This document shows, piece after piece, positions 45,602 through 58,589 of a DNA stretch of 64,000 nucleotides. The stretch's first letter is position 1. The number at the start of each line of letters is the position of its first letter. The notes beneath the pieces were generated by a model, which was not told the origin of the DNA, searched no databases, and saw nothing but the letters and a program-made list of their open reading frames with translations. A program made the position numbers and the translations under genes. Origin of the DNA: Macrostomum hystrix (taxonomy: Eukaryota > Platyhelminthes > Macrostomidae); assembly GCA_950097015.1 (NCBI GenBank), contig CATNEN010000003.1, positions 6,722,001 to 6,786,000 of the forward strand. The letters are read 5' to 3'.

Positions 45602-48600
45602 TAATATCTATTGTTAACTAACACATGCTTAAATTCTATTAATTTAACACCATGCCAAAAGGCTGCCTGGCAGTAATATAATCTATTGTAGATCTAAACT
45701 CCACAATTTGGACATGCAATCTAGCAGAATTTAGACACCATTTGAGACCTGTTGTTTCATTGTTTCCCATGGTTTCCAAATGATTTTTTTGTTTTAGCTT
45801 TGATTTAAAGTGAAACTTTTCAGAAAAACTGTTGAACAAACAATTTGAAAATAATGCTGCAGTTTTTCCCAAGCAATCTTTACAACAGCAAGATCTTATG
45901 CAACATAGATATCAACCACCACTGACTTGTTGATTTGATGCCCTTCAAAATGTACCTACTATAATTCATGTATATATAGTCACTTTCTAGAAAAAATCTA
46001 TTTGGTGATATGCTCTATATGATATAGTTATATTCTTGTTTAACTCTTCTTGGGACACCCTCACTGGGCAACCAGGGTGGCAATGCAGGGGAAAGACCAA
46101 AAAGATTGTAAATGGGGATCAAGCAAGATCTGTCATCTAGGATATTTCACATTCCATCTGCCCCCCTCTTTAGAAAATCCAAGTTACTATGCCACTGGAC
46201 ACCCACACTAAGCTCTAAAAATTGAATTTTAAATTTCAAAATAATTTAGAGCAAGAAAGTACATAAAAAAGTACCACATAGTAGCTATTTTTCACTTATT
46301 ATTTACATTTATTGGCTGAGGAAAATATTTCTATATTATTTCTATATTAATATTCTTACAGTGGCCAAAAAGCTAGCAATAGCCCATTGTGTAGATGGTG
46401 GGGTGTACACCGGAAAAGTCCAGCGTACACTTGATTTCTGTGGTGTACATTTCTTGGGCATGCGCAGATTTCGGCATACACAACTCATGGTAAGGATTTA
46501 TTTATGTCTGCATTTCTTTTACTTGAAAGTTTCACTAAGAAATACCCAGAAAGGATTATCATATATGTATATGATGTTGCATGTGCGATCCCAAATTATT
46601 ACGACAATTGTTATCAAATTTTTTGTTATTTTACAAAAAAAATTAATTTGAATTTACATTCAATTATTGTTACAAAGAAATTAACCATGGAATATGCTAA
46701 TGCAAATCAATTGACACTCAATTCAATCAAACTCCCTCTGTCTCAAATTTTGTAAAGTATAAAGACCAAACACTGTAAACACAACACCAAGTCACTAACC
46801 GACTATTATAATAGGCTAAGACTTAATATTAAATTATTAAAGAATGGCTAGCAAAGATGCTAGTCTTAGTCTCAGCAAAGCCAGACTTTGTTAGAGCAAA
46901 GCCAGTGTACATAGGAACATAGTGAATAAAATAGTTTCTGTATAAAAATTCACTTAAATTAGCTTGACAAAGGGGGTAGCACATTAGCCTGGGGTTGGCG
47001 CACAGTTGGTAGGCTGGCGCACACTTTGTTGGTAGGCTGGCGTACATGTGGAAATTCCCAGAAAATGCTTCCGGCGTACAACTACAAGAAGAACCATCCA
47101 CAATATGGGCAATAGGCCTAGCTACCACTGCTATTTGTAGCCCAAAAAATAAAAACACGGCTAGCTAAATTTTAATAAAAACAGGTAGATTGATATAAAA
47201 TTTCTAACTTATGTTATTTTTACAAAAATTACCTATTTACCTTGTTCTTTTTAATTTTAGCTCTATTAAAAAATGAGATCCATTACCTAATGCTAATGCG
47301 AAGACGTATATGCTTTCAGTAGCAGTACAAGAACCAGAAACAGTACTAAAATAGAATTAAATTATTAAATTCAACACAGAAGATTAGGCCTAGTAATAAA
47401 ATGTCAAAAAGACGTTCGTAAATCAACATTGCGACATAATTGTATTACATTCAAAGATAGGCCCTGAAAAGTTTTTCATAGAAAACACATTTCATAGGGC
47501 CTAGATAAAGCAAATTCGATTGACAAATATGCATGCAATAGTATTCGTCAAAATCGTTGTAATGTTTTGTCGCATTTTTATACTCGTACTTTAATTCATT
47601 GCGTGTTTGATTTGCTTGTTGCTATTTTGATTTTTTGTTCAATTATACCAAATTTAAATATTGCTGCATGATTCGCAGCCTGAGACTGCACATACGCGTT
47701 GGAATCGTTAAGTTAACTGTGAGTAATTGCAAGCCTCGTGACTTCATTTTACTTTGCTTTTAATAGTGACAGTTGTGCGACCGGTATTGTGTTAAGGTAT
47801 CAGTGCTGAATCCATTTGTTTGTCTGAAAAATCCCTTTCAAATCGGAACAAAATACTTAGCTTGTTTTAGAATGTTGGCCGTGTTGTATGTTTTACCATA
47901 ATAGGCCGGCTTAACTAATGGGCGGAAGGAGAGCGAGAGACGGAGGTGGATAGGGGCAGATGGAGAGAGAGATGCGAGTTAGAAAGGGAGACGGAGGTAG
48001 AGAGGGAGTGGAGGGAGATAATAAGCAGCTATAGTGGTGCATCTCTAGGATTTTCGGAAGGGAGCGGAGAGGGGCGGACCAAAGGTAAATATAATCATCT
48101 GGGATTGAGGCGGATAGGGTTCAATGGCCATTTTGGTGAAAAATTTGGATGCGTCGTGCAATAAAATGAATGTCCTAGCTGGAGCGTGAGGAATTTAAAG
48201 CTAGCGACTATTCACTATTCGCCGTGGTCGGTGTTCTACCAATCGGTTCAATAGCAGCAGGAGAAATCTGAAAATAAATAGCGATATGAGACTGGGGATA
48301 GCGAGCGAAGCGGAATATATAAGTGATGAGATCCGCGTGTCGTCCTCCGGCCCGGCGAAACTCCCAATGAAAAAAGAATAACACAGTATGAACACGAAGA
48401 CTCGAATAATTTGATTAGGAGTGATTTAGTCTATGTTTTGTGACTCGCCGACTCCAGATTAGAATATGAATTGATTTGATTCTCGTTTACTTGCTCAACT
48501 TGATTAAAAACTTACACTGACAGAATGAGGATATTCGCACGGAAAGCTATTTTAGCGCGCTCACAGTGAAAAGCAAATTTGGTCCGGGGAAATTGGATTT

Positions 48601-51573
48601 AACAATTTTAATTAAACTGGCCTAATCCACGCCCTACTCTTCCCGAGAGGCTCCGGTTGTCTCTGCTTTCAGCGCTGCCCCGAAAGATCCTATCGGTTGG
48701 CACTCCTTCTGCCTGACGGCGGAGTCTCCGAAGAGAGCACGTACTGACTTCGACAACAAGCGCGCGCCTATCTAGACCACCATTGTCAGCGGCGCACTCT
48801 CAAGACGCGTAGCGCCGAAAGCTACCTAACTGAACAAGCAGAGCGTGGTCGGGCGGGGCGAGACAAAACAAAGTGGACTAGCTTGCACGTGCTTCTCACA
48901 GTGTGAGGCGAATTGCGGAGAACGATAAAATGTCACTGCAAAAACACGCTTCCTTTTATAGAGTCATGTTAACCCCAAATTAGGTCGATCGGCGAGGTGG
49001 ATGTCTGGCTGTAGCTTGAGCCTAGGCTACTAATCACAGCAGACTCGCGACCGCCGTTCTGAGCACCGGGGTGGCTTCTTGCCGAGGGTCGACAGGTAGT
49101 GAGGCCGGGTCGTTCGCTGATTGGCCGGGACTGTAGCCCAGGGGTAGCGCTGGGTGGCGTCTAGATGGCGCTGGAAATAGCTTTAATTCAAACTTTAATA
49201 AACTGACAAATCGCGAATTTCTCAGCTGTTACCCAAGAGTAAAGTTTCTTTTCTCGCTGGCTGACACTGCCAAACGATAACAGGCAAACACATGTGGTGT
49301 GCCTGTGGCCAAAATGATCACAAGTGAGCATAGGACCAAATCGATCAACACTTGTTGTTTTGTCCGCGCAGATTTAAGCGCGCTTGCAAGCAGTACAATA
49401 TAGTCTCGTGTAATGAGTATTTCCTGCTGTTACTGTCACGGACTATAATGTTTCTATTCGGTATGTCAGTTAACGTTTTTTCCCTGATGATGGCGCTGCA
49501 CCTTAGCTCGTACTTTTATTAAATTATTTTTTTGTTTCGAAAATATTCTTGTTGGGTCATTTTATGCACGCAATCATTTTTAAACTGCGATAATAACTTT
49601 AACTCTTTTAAACTGCGCAGTTCAAAATTCACTGCAGAAAAACAAAATTATTCTGTTTGCTTTTGAATTTTGCATGTTACTCGTACAAATAAAAGCGGTC
49701 GTAGTTTTTTACACTCGATTAATTCACACAATATAACAACTTATTTTTTTATCTGCGAATATTATTTTCTTAATTCCACGTTTAAATAACGTTTTTAAGA
49801 TCATTTCAGTTCGAAAAATAAATAATGTCCCTTATAACAGGAAAGTTTTGTCTTCCTGTTACCTTCTGCCACAGCAACAGAGAGATAAACGCTCCACGGG
49901 CCAAAGGCCCGTTTCTGTGTGGACTCCGGAGTCACATGAAAAGCGGCAGCGAAGCACTGCCTCTCGCTTCCAGTGTATTTAAATTCAAGCAGCGCGCACA
50001 ACAGAGGCAGAATGTGGAGAGAGGGAGAAACGCTGGGAGATTGCTAACACAGGGGCAGCTGTTTCTTTGTCCCACACGCACACGCTCCCCAGCGAACGCT
50101 CGCCGAACTTCTTCCTCCCATTCCTGGGCCGTATCGATCCACGGACGCCTCGTCGTGTACGCGAATCATGTGAGCCATGCAAATACAATGTTCTGAAGCG
50201 TATTTGCAAGGCTTACATCCCTAAAGTATGATCCTCTTAATTGTGAAGCAATAATCATCAGTATAGAAATATTCATCTAGTATCTATTCCTACCCTGATT
50301 TCATATCAAAACCTGTTTTTCAGCGTACTAATAGTTTAACTCCAACGAATGTATCTTACGAGTAAGTCCATAAAGTCGACCAACAACTTCACTTGCAAAG
50401 TGTTTGGGGAGTAGGATGTGTTCGAACTCGTTCCCAGACGATATTAATGTAAATTCAGTCTTTTTCAACCGGCCAGTTTTCACCATAATTGTAAGAGATG
50501 CTTGAGGCCAGTCAGAGAAGTCGAAGCACTTGATTCGATCCCACGGACTCCTAGTTCACTCAAGTCCAGCGTGACGAGGGTTTATTCTTCGATTGTTTTT
50601 AGAATTTAAGCGAACTCTTATAGTAAGCCAAATGCATAGCACATAATGAGCCTATTTCGCAATGGAAACGTAATTCCTCCACCTCACCTCCCCCAAGCTT
50701 AATGTACAACTTCGGGCCAATCAGAATGCGGTACAAAGCGGTTCAAAGGGGTTGTACACAGCGCAGGATCAAGGCTGTGAATTACCATCACGGTTCACGC
50801 GCGTGATGCGTGATTTCTCCCATATATATATCCCCATAGATTTTCCTCCCAAAAAACAACATTGGATCCCGCCTAATTCATCCGTGGCGACAGCTCAACC
50901 GCCTTTGGCGTCCCAGGGGTTCACCCCTCGGCTTAAGTGCCCCTCCTAGTCTCCCTGCTATGAATTCCCATAAACAAACTTATATCCCCTTCCTAAAAGC
51001 TATCCCCACATGTTGAATCCCTAATCAGGGGATCACTACTCAGTTAGTGAGTAGGGGGCGCATGTCACTGCGATCCGAGAGAAAGTTTTTGGCAGTACAA
51101 TGAATAGTAGATAATGTAATAATGTACAAGACACGCACAGAACACACTGTCTGCATGTGGGTTTCTTGATTAGGAACTGAAAATCATTATCGTTTCAAAT
51201 AGAACAAAAGCAACGAAATGGACCGATGTCGATGCCAGCTCTGTTCCATGGTAATATCCCCACTTACTAATATATGTACAAGGCAGGGGTCGGAGAGTGC
51301 AAGAATTAAAGGGAACTAAATGACATTGCGTAGTGCACACATACTTCGCGAGTACAGTTAGATCCCGAACAGCTGCATGGTAGCCCCTCAATCTTTCTAA
51401 CCCTTCCTCTCTTCAGCCTGTCCAATGGTGTACAAAGCAGACTTATATTACAGAACTTCCTCGTTCCTAGTTCCTCAACCCCTGAGGCTGAAGGGACATC
51501 CTCTTACTTTCTATATTCTCCCGGGCCCCCCGTTCTGTACTACGAAAGATTCAAGATTGAAAAAATCGCCACA
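45602..51573. other. 6-kb gene-poor region upstream of the Rab-like gene
   Basis: Mostly AT-rich. It holds one exon-like segment (46361-46490). A G+C/CpG-richer stretch around 48600-48900 and another at 49990-50170 could be promoter or 5' UTR DNA. A purine-rich patch lies at 47920-48030. I see no ORF with a recognisable domain; 49825-50196 (plus, 123 codons) and 50752-50949 lack motifs. Confidence 0.5.
46361..46490 (+). CDS. candidate exon, unassigned
   Basis: Open segment between a good acceptor (TATTCTTACAG at 46350-46360) and a donor (ATG|GTAAGG). It reads AKKLAIAHCVDGGVYTGKVQ and then RTLDFCGVHFLGMRRFRHTQ. No family recognised and no partner exon identified, so it may be a chance combination. 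Confidence 0.25.
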
Positions 51574-54500
51574 ATGTCTGGGAAACAGGATCAAGACGGC
51601 CAGCAGAAGCAGCAGCCTCTCAGTCGTCAGGAGCGCAACTTTTGCTTGATGAGACGACGCGAACTGAGCTTACTCAACAAGAGACTCGAGTGCTCGGTTG
51701 AGCTCAAGATTAAAATTATTCTGGTTGGCAATTCTTCAGTTGGTAAGACTAGTATCATCAAGAAGTTTATGGACGACAAAGCAGACATTAGGACTGTACA
51801 AACAACAATGCTTTGCGATTTTCATCACTGCCTGGTGTCTCTAACAGGCCGTGCGGTTCAAATACGCATCTGGGACACAGGTGGCATGGTGAGTAAACTG
51901 ACCAGACTGTGCTCTGACCAATTCTTGTGGTGACTGTGCTCTGACTAATTCTTGTGGTGACTGTGCTCTGACCAATTCTTGTGGTGACTGTGCTCTGACC
52001 AATTCTTGTGGTGACTGTGCTCTGACCAATTCTTGTAGTGACTGTGCTCTGACCAATTCTTGTGGTGACTGTGCTCTGACCATTCTTGTGGTGACTGTGC
52101 TCTGACCATCCTTGTGGTGACTGTGCTCTGACCAATTCTTGTGGTGACTGTGCTCTGACCATTCTTGTAGTGACTGTGCTCTGACCAATTCTTGTGGTGA
52201 CTGTGCTCTGACCATTCTTGTGGTGACTGTGCTCTGACCATTCTTGTGGTGACTGTGCTCTGACCAATTCTTGTGGTGACTGTGCTCTGACCATTCTTGT
52301 GGTGACTGTGCTCTGACCAATTCTTGTGGTGACTGTGCTCTGACCAATTCTTGTGGTGACTGTGCTCTGACCAATTCTTGTGGTGACTGTGCTCTGACCA
52401 ATTCTTGTGGTGACTGTGCTCTGACCATTCTTGTGGTGACTGTGCTCTGACCAATTCTTGTAGTGACTGTGCTCTGACCATTCTTGTGGTGACTGTGCTC
52501 TGACCATTCTTGTAGTGACTGCGCTCTGACCATTCTTGTGGTGACTGTGCTCTGACCATTCTTGTGGTGACTGTGCTCTGACCAATTCTTGTGGTGACTG
52601 TGCTCTGACCATTCTTGTGGTGACTGTGCTCTGACCAATTCTTGTGGTGACTGTGCTCTGACCATTCTTGTGGTGACTGTGCTCTGACCAATTATTGTAG
52701 TGACTGTGCTCTGACCATTCTTGTGGTGACTGTGCTCTGACCAATTCTTGTGGTGACTGTGCTCTGACCAATTCTTGTGGTGACTGTGCTCTGACCATTC
52801 TTGTGGTGACTGTGCTCTGACCAATCTTGTGGTGACTGTGCTCTGACCATTCTTGTGGTGACTGTGCTCTGACCATTCTTGTGGTGACTGTGCTCTGACC
52901 AATTCTTTTGGTGACTGTGCTCTGACCAATCTTGTGGTGACTGTGCTCTGACCATTCTTGTGGTGACTGTGCTCTGACCATTCTTGTAGTGACTGTGCTC
53001 TGACCATTCTTGTGGTGACTGTGCTCTGACCATTCTTGTGGTGACTGTGCTCTGACCAATTCTTGTGGTGACTGTGCTCTGACCAATTCTTGTGGTGACT
53101 GTGCTCTGACCATTCTTGTGGTGACTGTGCTCTGACCAATCTTGTGGTGACTGTGCTCTGACCATTCTTGTGGTGACTGTGCTCTGACCATTCTTGTGGT
53201 GACTGTGCTCTGACCAATCTTGTGGTGACTGTGCTCTGACCATTCTTGTGGTGACTGTGCTCTGACCAATTCTTGTAGGTGACTGTGCTCTGACCAATTC
53301 TTGTGTGACTGTGCTCTTGACCAATTCTTGTGGTGACTGTGCGCTGACCAATTCTTGTGGTGACTGTGCGCTGACCAATTCTTGTGATGACTGTGCTCTG
53401 ACCAATTCTTGTGGTGACTGTGCTCTGACCATTCTTGTGTGACTGTGCTCTGACCATTCTTGTGGTGACTGTGCTCTGACCAATTCTTGTGGTGACTGTG
53501 CTCTGACCAATTCTTGTGGTGACTGTGCTCTGACCATTCTTGTGGTGACTGTGCTCTGACCAATTCTTGTGGTGACTGTGCTCTGACCATTCTTGTGGTG
53601 ACTGTGCTCTGACCAATTCTTGTGGTGACTGTGCTCTGACCAATTCTTGTGGTGACTGTGCTCTGACCAATTCTTGTGGTGACTGTGCTCTGACCAATTC
53701 TTGTGGTGACTGTGCTCTGACCATTCTTGTGGTGACTGTGCTCTGACCATTCTTGTGGTGACTGTGCTCTGACCAATTCTTGTGGTGACTGTGCTCTGAC
53801 CATTCTTGTGGTGACTGTGCTCTGACCAATTCTTGTGGTGACTGTGCTCTGACCAATTCTTGTGGTGACTGTGCTCTGACCAATTCTTGTGGTGACTGTG
53901 CTCTGACCATTCTTGTGGTGACTGTGCTCTGACCATTCTTGTGGTGACTGTGCTCTGACCAATTCTTGTGGTGACTGTGCTCTGACCATTCTTGTGGTGA
54001 CTGTGCTCTGACCAATTCTTGTGGTGACTGTGCTCTGACCAATTCTTGTGGTGACTGTGCTCTGACCATTCTTGTGGTGACTGTGCTCTGACCAATCTTG
54101 TGGTGACTGTGCTCTGACCATTCTTGTGGTGACTGTGCTCTGACCATTCTTGTGGTGACTGTGCTCTGACCAATTCTTGTGGTGACTGTGCTCTGACCAT
54201 TCTTGTGGTGACTGTGCTCTGACCATTCTTGTGGTGACTGTGCTCTGACCAATTCTTGTGGTGACTGTGCTCTGACCAATTCTTGTGGTGACTGTGCTCT
54301 GACCATTCTTGTGGTGACTGTGCTCTGACCAATTCTTGTGGTGACTGTGCTCTGACCAATTCTTGTGGTGACTGTGCTCTGACCAATTCTTGTGGTGACT
54401 GTGCTCTGACCATTCTTGTGGTGACTGTGCTCTGACCAATTCTTGTGGTGACTGTGCTCTGACCAATTCTTGTGGTGACTGTGCTCTGACCAATTCTTGT

Positions 54501-56858
54501 GGTGACTGTGCTCTGACCATTCTTGTGGTGACTGTGCTCTGACCATTCTTGTGGTGACTGTGCTCTGACCATTCTTGTGGTGACTGTGCTCTGACCATTC
54601 TTGTGGTGACTGTGCTCTGACCATTCTTGTGGTGACTGTGCTCTGACCATTCTTGTGGTGACTGTGCTCTGACCATTCTTGTGGTGACTGTGCTCTGACC
54701 AATTCTTGTGGTGACTGTGCTCTGACCATTCTTGTGGTGACTGTGCTCTGACCATTCTTGTGGTGACTGTGCTCTGACCATTCTTGTGGTGACTGTGCTC
54801 TGACCATTCTTGTGGTGACTGTGCTCTGACCAATTCTTGTGGTGACTGTGCTCTGACCATTCTTGTGGTGACTGTGCTCTGACCAATTCTTGTGGTGACT
54901 GTGCTCTGACCAATTCTTGTGGTGACTGTGCTCTGACCATTCTTGTGGTGACTGTGCTCTGACCATTCTTGTGGTGACTGTGCTCTGACCAATTCTTGTG
55001 GCGACTGTGCTCTGACCATTCTTGTGGCGACTGTGCTCTGACCATTCTTGTGGTGACTGTGCTCTGACCATTCTTGTGGTGACTGTGCTCTGACCATTCT
55101 TGTAGTGACTGTGCTCTGACCAATTCTTGTGGCGACTGTGCTCTGACCATTCATGTGGTGACTGTGCTCTGACCATTCTTGTGGTGACTGTGCTCTGACC
55201 ATTCTTGTGGTGACTGTGCTCTGACCATTCTTGTAGTGACTGTGCTCTGACCATTCTTGTGGTGACTGTGCTCTGACCATTCTTGTGGTGACTGTGCTCT
55301 GACCATTCTTGTGGTGACTGTGCTCTGACCATTCTTGTGGTGACTGTGCTCTGACCATTCTTGTGGTGACTGTGCTCTGACCATTCTTGTGGTGACTGTG
55401 CTCTGACCAATTCTTGTAGTGACTGTGCTCTGACCATTCTTGTGGTGACTGTGCTCTGACCAATTCTTGTGGTGACTGTGCTCTGACCATTCTTGTGGTG
55501 ACTGTGCTCTGACCATTCTTGTGGTGACTGTGCTCTGACCATTCTTGTGGTGACTGTGCTCTGACCAATTCTTGTGGCGACTGTGCTCTGACCATTCTTG
55601 TGGTGACTGTGCTCTGACCATTCTTGTGGTGACTGTGCTCTGACCATTCTTGTAGTGACTGTGCTCTGACCAATTCTTTTGGTGACAGTGCTCTGACCAA
55701 TTCTTGTGGTGACTGTGCTTTGACAATTCTTGTGGCGACTGTGCTCTGACCAATTCTTGTGGCGACTGTGCTCTGACCAATTCTTGTGGTGACTGTGCTC
55801 TGACCATTCTTGTGGTGACTGTGCTCTGACCATTCTTGTGGTGACTGTGCTCTGACCAATTCTTGTAGTGACTGTGCTCTGACCATTCTTGTGGTGACTG
55901 TGCTCTGACCAATTCTTGTGGTGACTGTGCTCTGACCATTCTTGTGGTGACTGTGCTCTGACCATTCTTGTGGTGACTGTGCTCTGACCATTCTTGTGGT
56001 GACTGTGCTCTGACCAATTCTTGTGGCGACTGTGCTCTGACCATTCTTGTGGTGACTGTGCTCTGACCATTCTTGTGGTGACTGTGCTCTGACCATTCTT
56101 GTAGTGACTGTGCTCTGACCAATTCTTGTGGCGACTGTGCTCTGACCATTATTGTGGTGACTGTGCTCTGAACATTCTTGTGGCGACTGTGCTCTGACCA
56201 TTCTTGTGGCGACTGTGCTCTGACCAATTCTTGTGGTGACTGTGCTCTGACCATTCTTGTGGTGACTGTGCTCTGACCATTCTTGTGGTGACTGTGCTCT
56301 GACCAATTCTGTGACTGACTTTTAAAAACACGATGCGCTTTTCTCTCCTACAGGAGCGATTTCAAGACATAAATCTAACATCGAGCTTCTACCGCAACTC
56401 AGATGGTGTTATGCTGGTGTTCGCCGTGAATGATCACGACTCTTTCCTGAGCCTGCCTAGATGGCTAGACATGGTGAACTTTACTATTTATCCGTAAGTT
56501 TTTATTCAGAAAATCTCAAAATGATTTTTTAATGCCTTACAATGCACAGGTTCGTCAGAAAACTGGCCCGAACAGCCAGTTCGACTGCAGCATTGTTGGC
56601 AACAAGTCCGACCTGGACAGCCAGCGAGTTGTTTCTCGGAATGAAGCTGAGAGACTCGCCTATCAGCAGGGCTTCACCTACATTGAGACCTCAGCACTGG
56701 ATGTCGTCAATGTGAAGAAGGCCTTCACGGATCTCGCCCTGGCCATCATCAAGCGCAACCAGATTTTTCAACAGTTTGCAAATGTCGAGCAGCAGACGGA
56801 GAAGCCAATCAGATTGTTCAGGTCTGGCAGTGTCAAGAGCAGCTGTCCCTGCGGTTGA
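51574..56858 (+). CDS. Rab-like small GTPase (three exons)
   Basis: Ras-superfamily GTP-binding switch; Rabs act on membrane traffic. Exons are 51574-51888, 56354-56473 and 56550-56858, all phase 0, giving 247 residues. The ATG has context CCACAATGT. There is a roughly 45-residue N-terminal extension rich in Gln, Arg and Leu. P-loop GNSSVGKTS (about 52-60); switch I region with a TVQTTM Thr pair; G3 box WDTGGMERF across the exon 1/2 junction; G4 GNKSDL; G5 ETSAL. C-terminus SSCPCG supplies two cysteines for possible prenylation but is not a standard CC or CXC end. Odd point: the usual DTAGQE is DTGGME, so the catalytic Gln is Met. The exon 2 donor is chosen at 56474 (ATG|GTGAAC) because it gives the family-like RWLDM|VRQKTGPN and keeps frame. 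The stronger-looking GTAAGT at 56494 shifts frame. Subfamily not assigned. Confidence 0.9.
51895..56315. repeat. 4.4-kb 26/27-bp minisatellite occupying Rab-like intron 1
   Basis: About 165 copies of a unit with core GTGACTGTGCTCTGACCA followed by ATTCTTGTG (27 bp) or TTCTTGTG (26 bp). It begins within 10 bases of the exon 1 donor (GTGAGT at 51889) and ends about 38 bp before exon 2. A degenerate zone with indels lies near 53270-53400. Ordered runs of 26- and 27-mers recur, suggesting block duplications. Minus-strand ORFs of up to 1409 codons (SEHSHHKN, RAQSPQE) are artefacts. Confidence 0.97.
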
Positions 56859-57086
56859 GCTGGTTTTGCACTTAAGCAACAGAAATCAAGCGCCAGAGAC
56901 CCAACTATCGCCATGCACAAACTCATTTTCACTTGAACACAAAAAGTTCACTGTATGAATACAGTGAATACCATTACCGCATGATTGGCTCAATTAATGA
57001 TTGAGTATAGAATACAAGCATATGATGTATTCAAAACTAGTTCATGTATATTAGTTCTCCACAGATGTACCTATTTATCTTCGATA

Positions 57087-57092
57087 AATAAA
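57087..57092 (+). terminator. candidate poly(A) signal of the Rab-like gene
   Basis: AATAAA about 230 bp after the Rab-like stop codon, at GATAAATAAAAG. Confidence 0.5.
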
Positions 57093-57257
57093 AGAAACTG
57101 ATCGAATGCCTCAAAATACAAAACGTGCAGCCTAAACGTACGGGTATATAGTGTAAGACAGACAGCTTTGCTGGCAAACGTCGGCTGGCAAACTTCAATA
57201 TCTCGCTGGAAGGATCAGGTATTCTTTTGCTCCTGCGCGTGTCGGCGTCGGTGGCCT

Positions 57258-57449
57258 GAAGGACGCAACAGGGCTCGGCGACGGCATTCGATGTCGATAG
57301 ACGAAGACGTCCCAGAAGCCTGGAAAAGCGGCAGGGTCGGCACCGTCGAAGGTTGGGAGGTGGACGTTCCTGAGAATTTTTACGCGGATGAGCCCGACCA
57401 GATCGTGAGCCTCAGTAGCCAAGTACGGCTACCAATTTGTCGTTGTTGA
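57258..57449 (+). CDS. orphan terminal exon or small ORF, unassigned
   Basis: From a possible acceptor (GACGCAACAG|GGCTCGG, exon from about 57271) or from ATG 57291, the frame reads RRRHSMSIDEDVPEAWKSGR, then VGTVEGWEVDVPENFYADEP, and ends at TGA 57447-57449. AATAAA follows immediately at 57451. Composition and codon use look coding, unlike flanking DNA. RRHSMS resembles a basophilic kinase site. It could be an alternative last exon of the Rab-like gene or the end of another transcript. Family not recognised. Confidence 0.38.
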   Translation, partial: EGRNRARRRHSMSIDEDVPEAWKSGRVGTVEGWEVDVPENFYADEPDQIVSLSSQVRLPICRC

Positions 57450-57456
57450 CAATAAA

Positions 57457-58316
57457 CTAAACTAAGCTCTGATTATTTGATTTGACGTTTTGACAAACAA
57501 TAAATTCAGCGATAATTTGTTTAAGTCGAGAATGAACGAATATTTTAGAGCAAGCTTTAGAGCGAAACTACGAGGGCGCCACAAAGGTTCGATTACATCC
57601 CCACCTTTGGTAGGAACCTCGTAAAGTACGGAATCCCCTATGCGAAAGACCAGGACAGGCCCTTGAGTAGATGCCCATGCAGCATAGAGTCCCTCTAGCG
57701 GCTATCATGTTATTTCTTTCTGTCCTAAATATTAGTGGCATTGCAGCCGGGGCCACTGCCTCATTAGGTTCTAGCAAGGTTTGGTGGCAGAACTACTTTA
57801 AGTAGTCCCTTACCCTAAGAACTGACCCCCTTTCATCTTGGGATTAGCACCTTGGGATTTCCAGTGCTCGCATTGAGCAATCCACGGGTTTCATCATGGC
57901 ATTAATTTCGAGCGTACAGCCTGTTTTCCAGACTGTCTGTAGGTATACGCACAGAAAATAAGAAAAAAAATACTTTTCCTTTAAGGGTAGTTTTTTGAAA
58001 GTTTTTAATTGACAATCTTTATGTGCGTATATTTCAGCGAATAAACAAAACGAATATACGAGTATTATTAACATGGTTTCAAATAAGAGCAGATCTATAC
58101 AGATAATAATTATAAATATGTACAATAGTTACCACTAGTCTACAAGTCAAGTACACACCAATTATTGTGTTTAAAACCAAGCTAGAAAGAAATAATCAAA
58201 ATCCGATTGAACAACAAACAAAAAATTAAAATTTGAAGCAAGATTAAATCTTGCACTAAGACTGATATAAATAAAAGCACATTTGAAAAGCAGACGCTGA
58301 TAAAATACAAACAAAT
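57457..58316. other. convergent intergenic region between the Rab-like and MYLIP-like genes
   Basis: AT-rich, no ORF with motifs. Both neighbouring genes end toward this region. Confidence 0.5.
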
Positions 58317-58322
58317 TTTATT
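58317..58322 (-). terminator. candidate poly(A) signal of the MYLIP-like gene
   Basis: AATAAA on the minus strand about 270 bp beyond the MYLIP-like stop codon. Confidence 0.35.
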
Positions 58323-58589
58323 GCATTTTATTTTCTACGGTTGATTAAATTCACAGGTGAATGATATTAGATTGCCATTTTGAATTATTTTTTGTTTAAA
58401 CTTACATAATAAAAAACACAGTAGTTTCTGAATAAAAAACTAACCAGAAATAACAGGAATATCACAGAACTGATCATTCGCTGAAACAATGAATGAAGCT
58501 TCTAACTCAAATAAACACAATAAATAGATCTCTATTGTAGGTACACTACATGAACCCGATGAATATTGGGTTAAGTTTAGAATCGTTGC

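Noticed and set aside
45133-45607. CTAATAT direct repeats as target duplication of the inverted-repeat element
   Set aside because: The left copy is 15 bp outside the inverted repeat, so the geometry does not fit a target-site duplication.
51788-56306. Minus-strand ORFs of up to 1409 codons (His/Ser/Gln-rich repeats)
   Set aside because: They lie in the intronic 26/27-bp array. Mixed unit lengths cycle the frames and the opposite strand is a convincing spliced GTPase gene.
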